Under the pieces are notes generated by a model. The model did no database searches. It had not been told where the DNA came from and saw only the letters and a program-made list of their open reading frames with translations. Positions 23,401 through 35,498 of a stretch of 64,000 bases of DNA are shown here, piece after piece. The stretch lies in NCBI GenBank assembly GCA_009809945.1, contig WTPW01001100.1:64300-128299 (forward strand). The letters are read 5' to 3'. Position numbers and translations under genes: made by a program. Each line of letters begins with the position of its first letter. Positions within the stretch are counted from its first letter, which is position 1. Source of the DNA: Gigaspora margarita (Eukaryota; Glomeromycota; Glomeromycetes; Diversisporales; Gigasporaceae).

Positions 23401-23987
23401 TAAGAGAGATGGAGGTATTATAGACATCTTAAGGTTCTTATTAGCAAAACTTTTTAATAAACAAATAGATTTTTATACAATTTTTATTATTTGAACTATG
23501 CTTGAAGAATAAATTACTGCAAAAAAATCTTTATATCATATATAGTTTTAGATATAAATAATTGGTACACAAATAGTATATAAAAACTAAATTTGAGAGA
23601 GAGAAAGGGGTATTGTGAACATGGCGAATAATTTTCGATCTACTGGTCTGTTTTGGATAATTTTACTACCAAAATGACCATCTTAGTAAAACGATTCTAA
23701 CAAGTACAAAATCGTTAAAATCCAATCACAGGATCCCAAGATCGTTAAAGGTTAAAATAAAAAAAATTTGCAGATTTAATAATATATACAAAAACTTATA
23801 TTTTGCATAAATGATAATATCTTGTAATCTAGTAATTAGAATTGGATAAATTTTATACCATTCAATTCGTCTCAAAGAGACAAATCGAATGGTATCAAAA
23901 TTATCTAATTCCAATTACCAGATTATAAAATAACTCACCTGACTACAATATCCCTCTTGTTTACAATACCCTATCCCACCTCTCTTA
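23401..23987. mobile_element. TA-flanked element (mariner-like family B), copy 2
   Basis: Ends TAAGAGAGATGGAGGTATTA against TAAGAGAGGTGGGATAGGGT, flanked by TA. Its interior follows 14836-15439 closely, including both CGTCTC/GAGACG palindromes (about 23680 and 23870), while the outermost 20 bp differ: same body, changed ends. Confidence 0.75.
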
Positions 23988-24192
23988 TATATTATGAAAG
24001 AGCTACTTTGTATACAAGAATGCAAAGACAATGCCAGAAAATATACAAAGCCATATGAAAAAAACTACACAAGACAACTCTAACAAAATATATAAAACTA
24101 TCTACCAGAGAACTCCCAAAAGAGAAATGAATCAGAAAATTTTTTATATAAATAAATATTGATATATAACAAATAATTAATATATATTGATT

Positions 24193-25603
24193 CGCATAAA
24201 TCATACAACTCTTTCCAACGATCATCTGGACCAACTTTTCCAAGAAAACAAAACTGTAGAAATCCTATAGATATTATACAACTTTTTAATACAAACCTTC
24301 TTTTGGAGTATCTGGAAACAAGAGTTCTTTCTAGGATGACTGAAAGAGAGTTGAAAGAGAAGCTCTTGGTTAGGGCTCTCTGGTATAAAACACAAAAACT
24401 ATCGAACAGTAGTTGGTTACGCTGTGACCAGAAGTCTTTGTCACAAAGTTCAAATTCGTTTGAGTCTTGGTGGAAGCTGTATAATTTTCTGTAGACTGCA
24501 AAACTTACATGGTTTTAAATCCACAAAACAAGTTGGACCACTTGGTATTTTTCTCACTCCTTTGGCTTTTTCAAAATTTCAACAAAAGTGGGCGATTTGG
24601 CTTACTCCCTCCAAAAGATCAGCATTGTTTACTTCTTTCAAATTGGGAATGCGGCTACCATATCGGATCATTACCTCGGCCAAACCACGGACCTGTCGAA
24701 GTAAACAAGAAATACCATGTGTATGACTTACGGACCGGTCAAGATCAGATAGAATATTATATAGAATAGAGAAAAAATGAAATTTTGTTTTTGTTTCTAG
24801 CCATAGTTTATTAGATTTGTTTTTTCCCTTAAAGGGTTTTTCTTTTTTGTACATATAATACTTATCACTTTTTGTGTAGTATTATATAATTTTTACTTTT
24901 AGCCTCTTATAGGCGAATTTCTTTTGTCACAGACCGTCTCTTTTACCTTTTTCTTCTTCTTTCTTTTTTCTTTTTTTAATTGTATTTGGTTTTTCGTTTA
25001 GATAGTAGTAGGGTTCTGCAATTTGATTTGATCTTCAAATATTTGAATCAAATATTTGATCAAATTCAAATTCAAATTTGACTATATTTGTTTTATCAAA
25101 TTCAAATTTGGCCAAATTTGATTTAATTTGACAAATATTTGATTTGATTTGAAAATTACTATTAAAAATTCAAATTCAAATCAAATTCAAATCCAAATAT
25201 TTGAATCAAATCAAATTCAAATCAGGGTTAATTTGATTTGATCAAATTCAAATTGACCCAATATTTGATTTGATTTGAATTTGAGGAACTCTAGGTAGTA
25301 GTAGTTTCTCTTCATTTAGTTTACCTTTCCTTTTTTTTTTCTTTTTCGATAAGTTTTTTTTTTTTTCTGGTAGAATTCTTCTACCCAGGAAGCTAGGAGA
25401 AGAAGGTTTAAAAGTAGGCGGTCTGACAAAGTTTCTGGCTTAAATCAGTATAGCAGGTCACATTTGTTCTTGTTTATCAAGAAGGAATGATGTCAGACTT
25501 ATTAGTAGTTTAGTAGTATACCTTACATTTGTGGTTTGTGTATGTATTTGACGAAATAAAAGTACTGGCAAGACTGCCGAAATTTAAAAAAAAAATATAT
25601 ATA
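24193..25603 (+). mobile_element. 5'-truncated LINE copy
   Basis: 12-bp duplication TATATATTGATT (24181-24192, 25604-25615), AATAAAAGTACTGGCAAGAC tail, then poly-A. Broken coding frames at 24303-24770 (e.g. LEYLETRVLSRMTERELKEK) may be ORF2 C-terminal remnants, but I do not recognise the protein. A hAT-like element interrupts it at 25009-25293. It splits repeat R2, whose parts are adjacent in the 58385-58470 copy. Confidence 0.75.
25009..25293. mobile_element. hAT-like MITE of ATTTGATTTGA words, copy 1
   Basis: 8-bp duplication GATAGTAG/GGTAGTAG (25001-25008, 25294-25301). Ends TAGGGTTCTGCAATTTGATT and TAGAGTTCCTCAAATTCAAA. Practically the whole interior is ATTTG/CAAAT words in both orientations, able to fold many ways. 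Relative at 33250-33510. Confidence 0.85.
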
Positions 25604-26029
25604 TATATATTGATTAAAAATTAATAATATATATCGATAAACTAGTTATATATTAATTTTATCTATAATCAACATATAGCATAAATAAATATAAATTTCT
25701 ATATATTTATTAATTAATTTTTATTATCTTTATTAAAACTGATATATAGCAATTAATAGATATTAATCACTATATAGTTTTGTTTTCCTATTATCTGATA
25801 TATCTCGTATAATATAATATACTAGATCTGTTTTTTTTATTTTGATTTTCTTATATTTTTTTTTAGTTCGATTTTTGATTTTTTTTTGAGTTAATTTTTT
25901 TTTATATATATATTTTTTCTATTTTGTACTTTTTTTATTTTGATTTTACTTTATTTTTTTTCATTTTGATTTTTTTGATTTATTTATTTATTTTTTTTAT
26001 TTATTTTTTTTTTTTTTTTTTTTTTTTTT

Positions 26030-26070
<41 letters not shown>

Positions 26071-26489
26071 ATAGAAAATTCTACAAAGAATTAAAAATAT
26101 ATAGATATTTGTTAAGCATAAAGATTGACTCCAAATAGATTAGAAGAATCATGGAGTAGAGATTTTCTACCTGCCTCACAGAAGTATATTCATTTTTGGG
26201 AATAGTAAATTATTATTGGCAAAAAAGTAGGTTGTATAAATCTATATAAAGATAAGTATTTTTTTTTAGTATATTTTTTTTCTCTTTCTTGTTATTGTTA
26301 CAACTTATACTAATACATTTTTTGGTATTTTTTTGTAGTAATTTGGTAGTGTTTTTTGGTATTTTGACATCATTTTTGTGGTAAAGTAATGCTGTTTTTG
26401 CAATGAAGTATGGTGTCCTTGTAGTAAAATAATAGCATTTTTGTAGTGAAATAATGCTATTTTTGGAGTGAAGTAATAGTGTTCTTGTA
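25604..26489. repeat. Composite repeat R2, copy 1, left part
   Basis: Starts with 'attaaaaattaataatatat' and 'gataaactagttatatatta', passes through T-rich sequence (poly-T about 25998-26065), a conserved 150-bp segment ('tagaagaatcatggagtaga ... tctatataaagataagtatt') and enters 'gtaatagtgttcttgta' words. The same order occurs at 58430-60780. SINE copy 2 sits in the words. Confidence 0.7.
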
Positions 26490-27450
26490 AGAGTGTGGCG
26501 AATTAGAGAAGTTGTAAGTTGTCACCCCCAAGTGGCGGGTCTGGGGTTCAAATCCCACTAGCGATGCTTTGAAAAATAGACCTATGTTCTGGTAACTGTT
26601 TCTCATTGATCAGTTGGGTACACTACCTGTAGTCTCTGGTATACCATCTCGAATAGGAGCCTTTTGGCGCACAAAATCCAAGGAACCAGAGAAATGGAAA
26701 CTTATTTGGCAAGTTCTAAGTAAGATGGTAGCAAAGATCTTTAACAGTACTACCAAAGCCAGAATATCAGAAACTGGAGCTGAAGAATCAGACGACAAGA
26801 CTCTCGAGGAGAGGGTCCACCAACCTGGCCGCTAGAGTTGCACTAGAGAAAAAGAACATGTGTTTTAGCAGCATGTACCAAGGAGAGGGAGTCCATTTGG
26901 CGCTTAAAGCCAGGCTGACCGACCCTTCTGAGCTAACTAGTTTGGAAGTTTGGAGATACCAAGGAAGAACCAATAGAAAGATTGTGGTGGGTACTGGGGT
27001 CAGAGCGAACCTTACAAGAGCAAAAGTAGGTAACAGTAGTGGTTTAAAATTAGCTCTGACTACAAGTATTGGTATAATGCAGATGCATAAGTTACGAAGT
27101 ATAGGTGAATACCTGGATAGGAAGGTACTGCTCTACCAAGTTTTTTTGTCGAGGATAAACTAGTCTTAAAAGAGATCTGGGCATCCGGACTGACTTGTGT
27201 TGTACTGCAGATGTCTGGTGAATCAGTTGAGATTGGTCAAGGAGCAGATAAGATCAGAGGGTTTAAATAGGCAATTCCTGTAGTTGGGTTGCAGGTATAG
27301 CAGCTAGTATGAAACCTTTGGGCAGACCACTTAAATTAGACACCAAAAGTGTACGTGTGGCTAGTTGTACCTTTGTCCCTGTATAATTTCTGATGAGTAA
27401 ACTGAATAAATACTATCCTCCAAGACAGGCGCTTTGAAACCAAAAAAAAA
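26490..27450 (+). mobile_element. Long tRNA-headed SINE, copy 2
   Basis: The 17-bp flank 'gtaatagtgttcttgta' (26473-26489) recurs with two differences at 27451-27467; because the target is itself a word repeat this is supportive, not decisive. The head, GTGTGGCGAATTAGAGAAG ... GGGGTTCAAATCCCAC, matches pol III box A and box B spacing of a tRNA with a long variable arm. The body is about 870 bp; the tail reads AATAAA, CCAAGACAGGC, poly-A. Several short open frames lie inside (26614-26835, 26858-27163). Confidence 0.8.
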
Positions 27451-27467
27451 GTAATAGCATTCTTGTA

Positions 27468-28230
27468 GTGAAGTGATAGTGTTCTTATAGTAAAGTAATA
27501 GCATTCTACTTTTGCTATTTAGATAATATCATTTATAAGGTTTTAGGCTCTTAATTTTCTTGTTAGTAAATATATTCTGAAATCTTATACTTTTAATAGT
27601 TTTTTTTACTAGATAAGTTGCTTTGGTGTCATTATTATTATTGTCATCTTTAGAGCCTTTGAGTGTGCTTTCATTGACATTGATGAGTTTTCATTGCTTA
27701 GTAACTTCAATTTTTGGGTCTTTAGTACTTTTTTCAAATATAAACAGAAAGAAACTTTGGTAAAAGTTTGTAGTAGTTTAATTGATTTTTATCTTTGAAA
27801 AGATTTTTGAGATTTTTTTTTTTTTTGAGCTCTAATACAATACATTATTGTATTAGTGCATTGTATTTAGTTGCTGCTTTTTGTTGCTATTATTTGTATT
27901 TAAAAGTTGGACTAATTAGTTATTAAAAATAAACTTGTATATAGCACAAATATGTATTATAATTTATAAATAAATTTTGTATTATGATATATCTAACTAA
28001 TTATACAATAATTATATTATTAAAAATTGGTACCTATTCCTAGAAATAATTCTATTGTTAGAAATTTTTTATTTTTTGTTACAACATACTATAAATCACA
28101 AATTTTTTAAACAAGTTATATGAATACAAATATATAAGTTAGAATATATTATGTTACATAAAATTAACTATTTGTATAACCATAGAACTATATTTATCAC
28201 TCTAGTAATTTTTGAAGCAATTACAAAATA
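27468..28230. repeat. R2 words then AT-rich sequence
   Basis: The 'gtaatagcattcttgta' words end by about 27510. The remainder is AT-rich with no gene or terminal repeat recognised. Confidence 0.45.
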
Positions 28231-28625
28231 CATATGGACTGATTTAAAATTTAATAATAAATTTTGATCTACTAATCCGGTTTAGATAATTTTGATACCA
28301 AATAACTTTTGTTTTACTAATCCATTTTGGATGATTTTACTATCAAAAATGCTCATCTTGATAAGATGAGCATTTTGATAGTAGAATCATCCAAAACAGA
28401 TCAGTAGAACAAAAGTTATTTGGTATCAAAGATTTACATAGTAATTTAAAATTTACTAATAAAATAGTACAAAATTGTGATGATCTTGAGATCCTGTAAT
28501 CAGATTTTAACAATTTTGGGCTTGTTAGAATCGTCTCATTAAGACAAACATTTTGGTAGCAAAACTATTCAAAATGGATCAGTGGATCATAACTTATTAT
28601 CAAATTTTGTAAATCAGCTTATATG
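28231..28625. mobile_element. Foldback element, relative of 18579-19310
   Basis: Ends CATATGGACTGATTTAAAAT against CATATAAGCTGATTTACAAA. Centre is a perfect inverted repeat of 'aaaatgctcatctt' (about 28348-28375), a shifted version of the CGTCTC module. A second module copy is at about 28520-28560. Confidence 0.65.
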
Positions 28626-29194
28626 AAATATAAGATAAAATAAATATTAAACAACAAAACTTTAAGAAATAAGAGCAAAAAAAGAACAGAGAGCAGCAAA
28701 AAAAAACAAAAAAAGAAAAAACAAAATATAAAAAATAATAATATAAAAAAAAAATTTTAAATTTCTAAATTTTTTTAGAGTAGTTATATTAGATTTCTAG
28801 AAATAGAAGCCAATGGTTAAATTTAACTAAATTTTCAAAGTTTAAGCTTATTAGAAAAAATTTTTTTATATATAAATATAATACAATTTATATATTATTA
28901 AATAATAAATAGATAATAAATTTTATATATAAAATTTTATAAAAATATATTAATATTTAAAAAATTTTTAGATATTGTTTAACAAAAAAAATTTCTAGAA
29001 ATAGATACTATATTACTTTATATATCAATTATTAACTATTATGAATATATATTGATTATAATCACTATCGATATATTGGTTATAGTGTGTGATATCTAAA
29101 GACTAAAATAATTTTAAAAATTAGTAGCTTATGATACAGAAAAGATATAAAATAAGAAAGCCACTATATTGTAGCCAAGTTAATTTGCTACAAC
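28626..29194. repeat. AT-rich sequence with an R2-type end
   Basis: 28626-29010 shows nothing recognisable. 29017-29095 carries 'atatcaattattaactatta' and 'gattataatcactatcgata', shared with 31918-32050 and 60946-61132. Confidence 0.5.
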
Positions 29195-29260
29195 TTAGGA
29201 AGCTTCCAGAAATCAGCTAATTTTTGTTTACTATGAGCCTACTCCCACCCACACCAATTA

Positions 29261-29577
29261 CTGTATATTCCCAAAAATAAGCAACTCCGAAAATAAGCAA
29301 CCCCCCTGATTTTTTTCAAAAATTTCAAAAAATGTGTTTGCAGTTGCTACATATAAAAGTCTAAATTTTACTAAGTAAATTTTAAAAGTGCCATTATGTA
29401 AACTTGTTTAGAACACAAAAATACACTTACAATAAAAATTTTACTTCATTTGGACAAGTTTTTATTAGTACGTTTTTCAATTTTTCAAAAAATTCAACAA
29501 TTTGAAAATAAGCAACTCCCCGCTTTTTCGTGTAATTTTTGGCCCAAAAAAGGTTGCTTATTTTCAGGAATATACGG
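29261..29577. mobile_element. TA-type element of the 'ataagctac' family, complete copy
   Basis: TA at 29259-29260 and 29578-29579. Ends CTGTATATTCCCAAAAATAA against CCGTATATTCCTGAAAATAA. The interior has 'agttgctacatataaaagtc' and 'aattttactaagtaaat', which recur at about 12910, 13640, 35705, 35965 and 62660. Confidence 0.75.
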
Positions 29578-29908
29578 TAGTCAACCAGATTTTATAATTA
29601 TTAAAAAGTTAGATATAATATTTAATAGTAAATAACTTTTTAATTTACTAGACCAACTTTGATAATTTAACTACCAAAATGATCCTCTCAATGAGAGGAT
29701 TCTAGCAAGCCCAAAATAGTTAAAATCTAATCACAAAATTCTAAAATCAAAATAAATTTGTATTACTAAAGTGGTTTATAATTATTTAATAAATTATAGA
29801 ACTTTTATAATAACACAAATCTATTGTGATTACAGGATTCTGTGATTAAATTTTTAGGGAAGTGCAGTAAATTATGTAATTAGAGTTTACATAGGCCATA
29901 CTTTCTAG

Positions 29909-30188
29909 CAGTGTTGTCACAGAACAGCCTTGGACAATGACTTGAACAATTTTGAACAATTTTGAACAATTAAATAAAGTAAAATTACTTAAAATTTTAT
30001 TAAGATAACCTATTTTAATTTTAACTGGAATGTGTTCAGCACCTAAAAAAATATATTGTTAGATATTTTTTAGATGTATTTATTAATTATTAAAGCCTGA
30101 ACAAGCTTTGAACAATCTTGGGCGTTTGGACAATTTTGAATATGGACAAGCCAAAAAAGGTTGTAGACAGCCAAAATGTACAACACTG
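29909..30188. mobile_element. hAT-like MITE built of TTGGACAAT words, copy 2
   Basis: Perfect 8-bp duplication CTTTCTAG (29901-29908, 30189-30196). 280 bp, ends CAGTGTTGTCAC and CAGTGTTGTACA; the reverse complement of 15558-15837. Confidence 0.9.
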
Positions 30189-31147
30189 CTTTCTAGTGAT
30201 AAGACTATTGACTAACTAAATTTTAATATTTAAAAAAACTCAAAAATGTTTTTGATCCGAAAATAAGCTACTGCATAATTGACAATAGTCACTATATAGT
30301 AAAGTTAACATTTTACTATATAAATTGATTATAGTCGCTTAAGTAAACTTTTTTAGTATATCAAAATACACTTACTCTAAAATTTTTATCAGTATTGAAG
30401 AATTTTTTATTATTTGACTTTTGATTTTTACATTTGATGAAAAAATTAAAATTTTTTTAAAAAATATATTCAATGAATATAAAAATTAAAAGTTAAATAA
30501 TAAAAACTTCTCTAATTTGGATAAAAATTTTAGAGTATATGTATTTTGATTACTTAAATAAGTTTCTTAAGCGATTATAATCGATTTACATAGTAAAATT
30601 TGGACTTTACTACGTAACAACTGCTTGCAATTACTAAAAACCAATTTTACACTAAAATAATTTAACAAAATTATATTCAGTTTTTAAGCAATTTTGCAAG
30701 AAATACTGATCTGACTTAGCTAAAATTTTAATACAATATAGATCAATCTTATATCTATCTATTTTAAAAATTTTAGCTCATTTGGATAAAGAGTTATTGA
30801 GAATTCAAATTCAAATATTATAATTTCATTATAATAAAAATACTATTAGTATTTATACTATATATATATATAATGTGATAAAATAAGAACCTCTTACTTT
30901 TCTTATAATTTTGGGCTTGCTAGAATCCTCTTATTGAGAGGATCATTTTAGTAGTTAAATTATCAAATTTGGTCTAGTATATCAAAAGTTATTAATTATT
31001 AAATATTATTAATAAATTTATAATTTTGATTAAAAATAATTTTGTAACTTTGATCAGAATTATGAAATTTTGGCTGGAATTACACCTGATACTTGAGCTG
31101 ACCTATTCACCTACCCAGAAATTAGCTGATTTCTGAAAGCTCCCTTA

Positions 31148-31917
31148 GCAGCTTTATTTTGAAAATAATTATTATATATTTTTGATTTATAATACTTTAA
31201 ATATGCTTAATTTTTATATAATATATTAAAAAATTAGCAAAAATGGGACAAGTCATATGTTTTGGCCTTTGTTTATTGGCTAATTTTTAAAAAATTTGTT
31301 AATAAAATTTTAGCCACTAAAAAATTTTTTTTAACCAATCAAAATACAAGAAATCAACAAATCATTAAAATTCATTATAAATTTTTTAAAATAGAACAAA
31401 TTATATATTTTAGTTTCATATCCACCGATTTGGTTTCACCCCAAAATTAGCCAATCATGATCGAGAATTATTTGCTATTAAAATTTATTACAAAGTGAGT
31501 TTTGACAACAATGGTCTTTTAAACTTACTTATAATCCATAATTAAGTGTATAGAATATTGTAATATCTACATGTTTAATTATTGGCTAAAAGTAAGTTAA
31601 AAAGATAGTTTTTCTGAAAAGTTCTTCTGAATTTACCCTTACCCATTATACAACCAATCGTTCAATGACAAACTGATCCTTTTCTACCCAAAAATACCAA
31701 AACGCTTCAACAACTAGTAATAGTGCTTCCTTTTACAGCTTGGCATAGCTGTTTTTTGGATATTTATTGCTTATTTATCTCATATAGAGGCCAAAAAACT
31801 ATTTATTTGAAGGTTTCGTTTGTTATTCTTCACATCACTTAATAGCAGAAGTTTGTGTAATGGTTTATCGAAAAAAGACCCCTAAAAATCAAATCGGTGG
31901 ATATGTTTAGATGTCAC
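31148..31917. other. No gene seen
   Basis: 31490-31900 is less repetitive than its surroundings and may be unique sequence, but no frame longer than about 60 codons with protein-like content is present. Confidence 0.4.
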
Positions 31918-32260
31918 TCACTATATATCGATTATTAACTATTATGAATATATATTAATTATAATCACTATTGATAGAAATTAGCAGAAGTATTAATAAT
32001 CAATATATATTCACTTGGTTAGTAATCGATATATATCTATATATAAAATTTGCTGATATGTACAAGACCACCCGAATAAAAAAACATGCAAGACCACCTA
32101 TTGAAAAAACATACAGAACTCACTCAATAGAGAAATGTACAAAATTATCTGACAGAAAAACATAAAAACTACCTATTGGAGAAACATTATTCTTAACATT
32201 AAAAAAACATATAATTCCAAAAAAATGCTAAAGAACCATTTCACAAGAGACTACTTGCCA
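31918..32260. repeat. R2-type end plus 'acaagaccacc' words
   Basis: Starts with 'atatcgattattaactatta' as at 29017 and 60946, then 'gtaatcgatatatatctata' as at 61107. From 32050 it becomes drifting words around 'acatacaagaccacctattg'. The 31971-32165 frame only translates these words. Confidence 0.55.
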
Positions 32261-33080
32261 AAAAGCTTAAAAAAATTCTATGATAGCATCAATGATGAAA
32301 CCAATATTAACAAATTAAGACGATACCTGCAACAATACCAATGACAATATTAATAAAAGAGCTAAAAAAGAAAGAAGAAAAAAAATTAGTAAAAGCAAAA
32401 AAAAAAAGAAAAAAAGTTAATTAACAATAAAAAAAAAATACAGAAAAGGAATGGTACTTATCTATCATATATTTGCTAGTAGAAAATAAACTAACTTCTG
32501 ATTTGACATTAGTATGCCAGTAAAAAATATACCTCCTGCAGAGATATATTTCTCATAAGAGATGCCTATAATTTCCTTTTCAGAAATACTGTATATGGTA
32601 TTGTGTTTACAATAATAAACATATATATAATATACTATTGGCTAATTATATTCATATAATACTAGTAACAATTACTAGTAGCAATAGATAGCAAACTTCT
32701 TAATTTTATATATATCTTATGAGAACATAAATTATAAATTGGATATTCTTAGATTGTTTTTAAAAAAGAACATAATTTCTAAATGCAGTATTCTTAAATG
32801 TTTTTGAATGTTCTTGAGAATATTAAGAACATTAAATATTTTTTACTAGTTAAGTTTATAATTTTATTAAGGCTATAACTATATTAATAATAACTATAAT
32901 AAGGTTTAACTTTATACAAATTTAATTAAAATATGAATTTTGTAAAAACATTGTATATAATCTTAGATTTTAAATTTAAATAACTATAATTTTCAAATTA
33001 TTACTAATTAAAATTATATAAGAAACTACAGTTTTATATATTATAAATACTTAAACTTTTTTAAAACAAAAGGTTCGATT
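32261..33080. other. No gene seen
   Basis: A-rich 32370-32440. 32740-32845 contains several 'agaacat'/'atgttct' words in both orientations, possibly a degraded word-type element. Nothing else recognisable. Confidence 0.4.
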
Positions 33081-33084
33081 TTTT

Positions 33085-33545
33085 TATATATATATATTTG
33101 TATATATATGTTGTAGCCCAGATGCCAATTTTAGCAACCAAAATAAAATCTAATCAAATCTAACCCTAACCTAACCCTAACATCTGGGCTAAATTAATTT
33201 TAATTTGGCCATATTGGCATCTGAGCAGGATTTGCATCTGGGCTACAACTAGGGTTCCTCAAAGTCGAATCAAATCAAATATTAGGCATATTTGAATTTG
33301 ATCAAATCGAATAAGCTCTTGATTTGAATTTGATTTGATCAAATCAAATCAAATCAAATTTATTTGTAATTTTTATTAAATATTTTCGAATCAAATCAAA
33401 TATTTTGTCAATTTGAATTTGATTTGATTTGAAATTTCTGTATTTGAATTTGATTTGAGATCGAATATTTGATCGAATCAAATCAAATCAAATCAAATTG
33501 CGGAACCCTAGCTACAACATATATAAATACAAAATATTTGTTTAT
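33085..33545. mobile_element. Palindromic MITE carrying telomere-like repeats, host of a hAT-like MITE
   Basis: The left 'tatatgttgtagcccagatg' is repeated inverted at 33232-33249, and the palindrome resumes after the nested element (33511-33545). The interior contains CTAACCCTAACCTAACCCTAAC (33166-33187), a short interstitial telomere-like stretch. Confidence 0.6.
33250..33510. mobile_element. hAT-like MITE of CAAATCAAAT words, copy 2
   Basis: Perfect 8-bp duplication GCTACAAC (33242-33249, 33511-33518). Ends TAGGGTTCCTCAAAG and TAGGGTTCCGCAATTTGATT. Interior is ATTTG/CAAAT words as in 25009-25293. Confidence 0.9.
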
Positions 33546-34898
33546 CTCTTAATTATTATTAATATCTTTCAAAATATATAATTTAGTAATTTTGGCCAAT
33601 TGTGAAAAAAAATTAGCTAAAACGAATTATTGGCTTAGCTAGTTGATTATTTTAAAATTAGCTATAGTATGAATAGTCTAAATATACAAAATTAATTAAT
33701 AATTTTTTAAATTGTATCTTTTCAATAAAAAATTTTAAAGTTGAAAATAAAATACATAATTTGATAGTTTTTGACAAAGTTTATCAAACTACATATTTTA
33801 TTTTAAGAATTTTTTGCTTATTATTGAGAAGATACAATTTTAAATTTATAAGTTTTTAAAATTTCCAGCATTATATATAAAAAAAAATTAAAAAACATAT
33901 AAAAATTTTAACCAATTATATTCAATTTTATAAGTAAATGATCAACAAAATTTTCAGCACTACTATAAAAATTTGATGCGACTAAACTATTTGCACCATA
34001 ATCTATTTTAATATTCAAAAGATACTATTATATAGTATAGTTTCTTAAAAAAATTTTTTTCTTGAATAATAAAGTATTAAAGAAATTAAAGTTAAGATTC
34101 AAATATTACATTATTTAGAAATCCAATTTACCAATGATCAATAGAAACTAGAGAGGAAATTAGTAAATACCAAACTTAGAATTAAATAAATTTATAATAA
34201 TTTTTTAAATAAAAAGTTTACATACAAATTAAAAAACAGTAACTATATTAGCTAGTCAAATTAGACAATATTAGAATCTAACTAAATAAAAAATATTTTT
34301 ATTTTCTGCCTTTATAAATTTTATACAATTAGGTATATTATAAGAATTTTTTGTAACATATAAAAAAATTACAAATAATTATATAAAAAAATTATATAAT
34401 ACAGTATAGTTGTTATTTTTAATGTTTCAAAAAATAAATATTTTTTCCAAATCTATTGTTGCCAGCTTTATTGTCACGGAGCAATCAAAATGCACGATTT
34501 AAAACCTCAAAAATTTTTATATTTAGTATCTGACAAAAATGATTCCCTGAGTAATTTTACGATATAATATGGACTTGCCTAACTATTAATCTAAACTTAC
34601 AGTAAGTAAAAATCCAGTTACTGTCACTCTGGTTTACATTTTATCTTTTAAACCTCCTCTATTTTCGATTTTCTTTTTCGAAAAGCAATTTATTCCTGAT
34701 CAGGTTAAAAATTTTTTTGTGAAATCGAAAAGTTTGCAACCGTTAAAATCCGAGGTTTATTTAATTAGTAAACATCTGCATCTATTATATATACACATTC
34801 AGGCTTCTACATATTTAGATAGGCCAGATTCAAAAAGAGTGATAATAAGAACAAGCGCCAAATTCAATGTAAATAGCAAAACACTGTATCAGGTATGA
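33546..34898. other. No gene seen
   Basis: 33700-33850 contains a loose inverted repeat around 'aaatacataatttgatag'. 34440-34890 is less AT-rich and may be unique sequence. No coding frame or RNA gene recognised. Confidence 0.4.
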
Positions 34899-34985
34899 AA
34901 GTACAGTACGTAAGTACAGTACGTAAGTACAGTACGTAAGTACAGTACGTAAGTACAGTACGTAAGTACAGTACATAAGTACATA
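34899..34985 (+). repeat. Minisatellite, 13-bp unit AAGTACAGTACGT
   Basis: Six to seven near-perfect units; only the last departs (ACAT for ACGT). The unit is itself partly palindromic (GTACNGTAC). Confidence 0.9.
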
Positions 34986-34999
34986 TCTGATATCAGATA

Positions 35000-35498
35000 A
35001 CGATAAAGATTTACTTGTTTATATGTACACCTAGTGACAAAAGTATCCAGCCACCTATAATAAGAATTCTAATAAATTAAAATAATATTCATAATTATGA
35101 AAATTTTAAGTGGTCGAATACTTCTTTGTCCTCCATGTGTTTTTTTTTGCACTAAGGGTTTAAGATATTCATGTGATTATATGATTATATGATTATCGTT
35201 AACCAATAAAAAAAAATTCAAGGGAATCCATTATTAATGTACTTTAATCTTTATTGGTTAACTTTGTTAACGAGTAATTGTAACAAAACGAGAACTGATA
35301 ATGGTTGTTCTCTATAACCATTTTAGGATTTTTAAAGACTTTTGACATTTCCAGAAAAAAGTCAAAAAATTTATGAGGCTATTATATCGATATTATTATA
35401 TGACTTTTTTAATATTCCTGTATTTCATCTACAACTCAAAGATTTGCTAGGATGTTAATTGGTCAAGTCTATCTTGGTTGAGACCAATTCAGAGCAGA
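35000..35498. other. No gene seen
   Basis: A short 'tgattatatgattatatgat' tandem at 35174-35196. Sequence looks unique but no frame is supported. Confidence 0.4.

Larger units (their letters stand above)
29198..31144. mobile_element. Large PIF-like element with two nested insertions
   Basis: TTA duplication (29195-29197, 31145-31147). Ends GGAAGCTTCCAGAAATCAGC against GGGAGCTTTCAGAAATCAGC. Mirror-image modules around 'aatgatcctctcaatgagag' at 29670-29720 and its complement at 30900-30975. Contains 29261-29577 and 29909-30188. No transposase frame. Confidence 0.75.

Noticed and set aside
26490-26580. tRNA gene at the start of the SINE
   Set aside because: Boxes A and B are present but a full cloverleaf with paired acceptor stem cannot be drawn, and the same head occurs in three retroposed copies with tails and duplications.
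34899-34985. CRISPR-like array
   Set aside because: The 13-bp units are directly adjacent with no spacers; it is a minisatellite in a eukaryotic genome.
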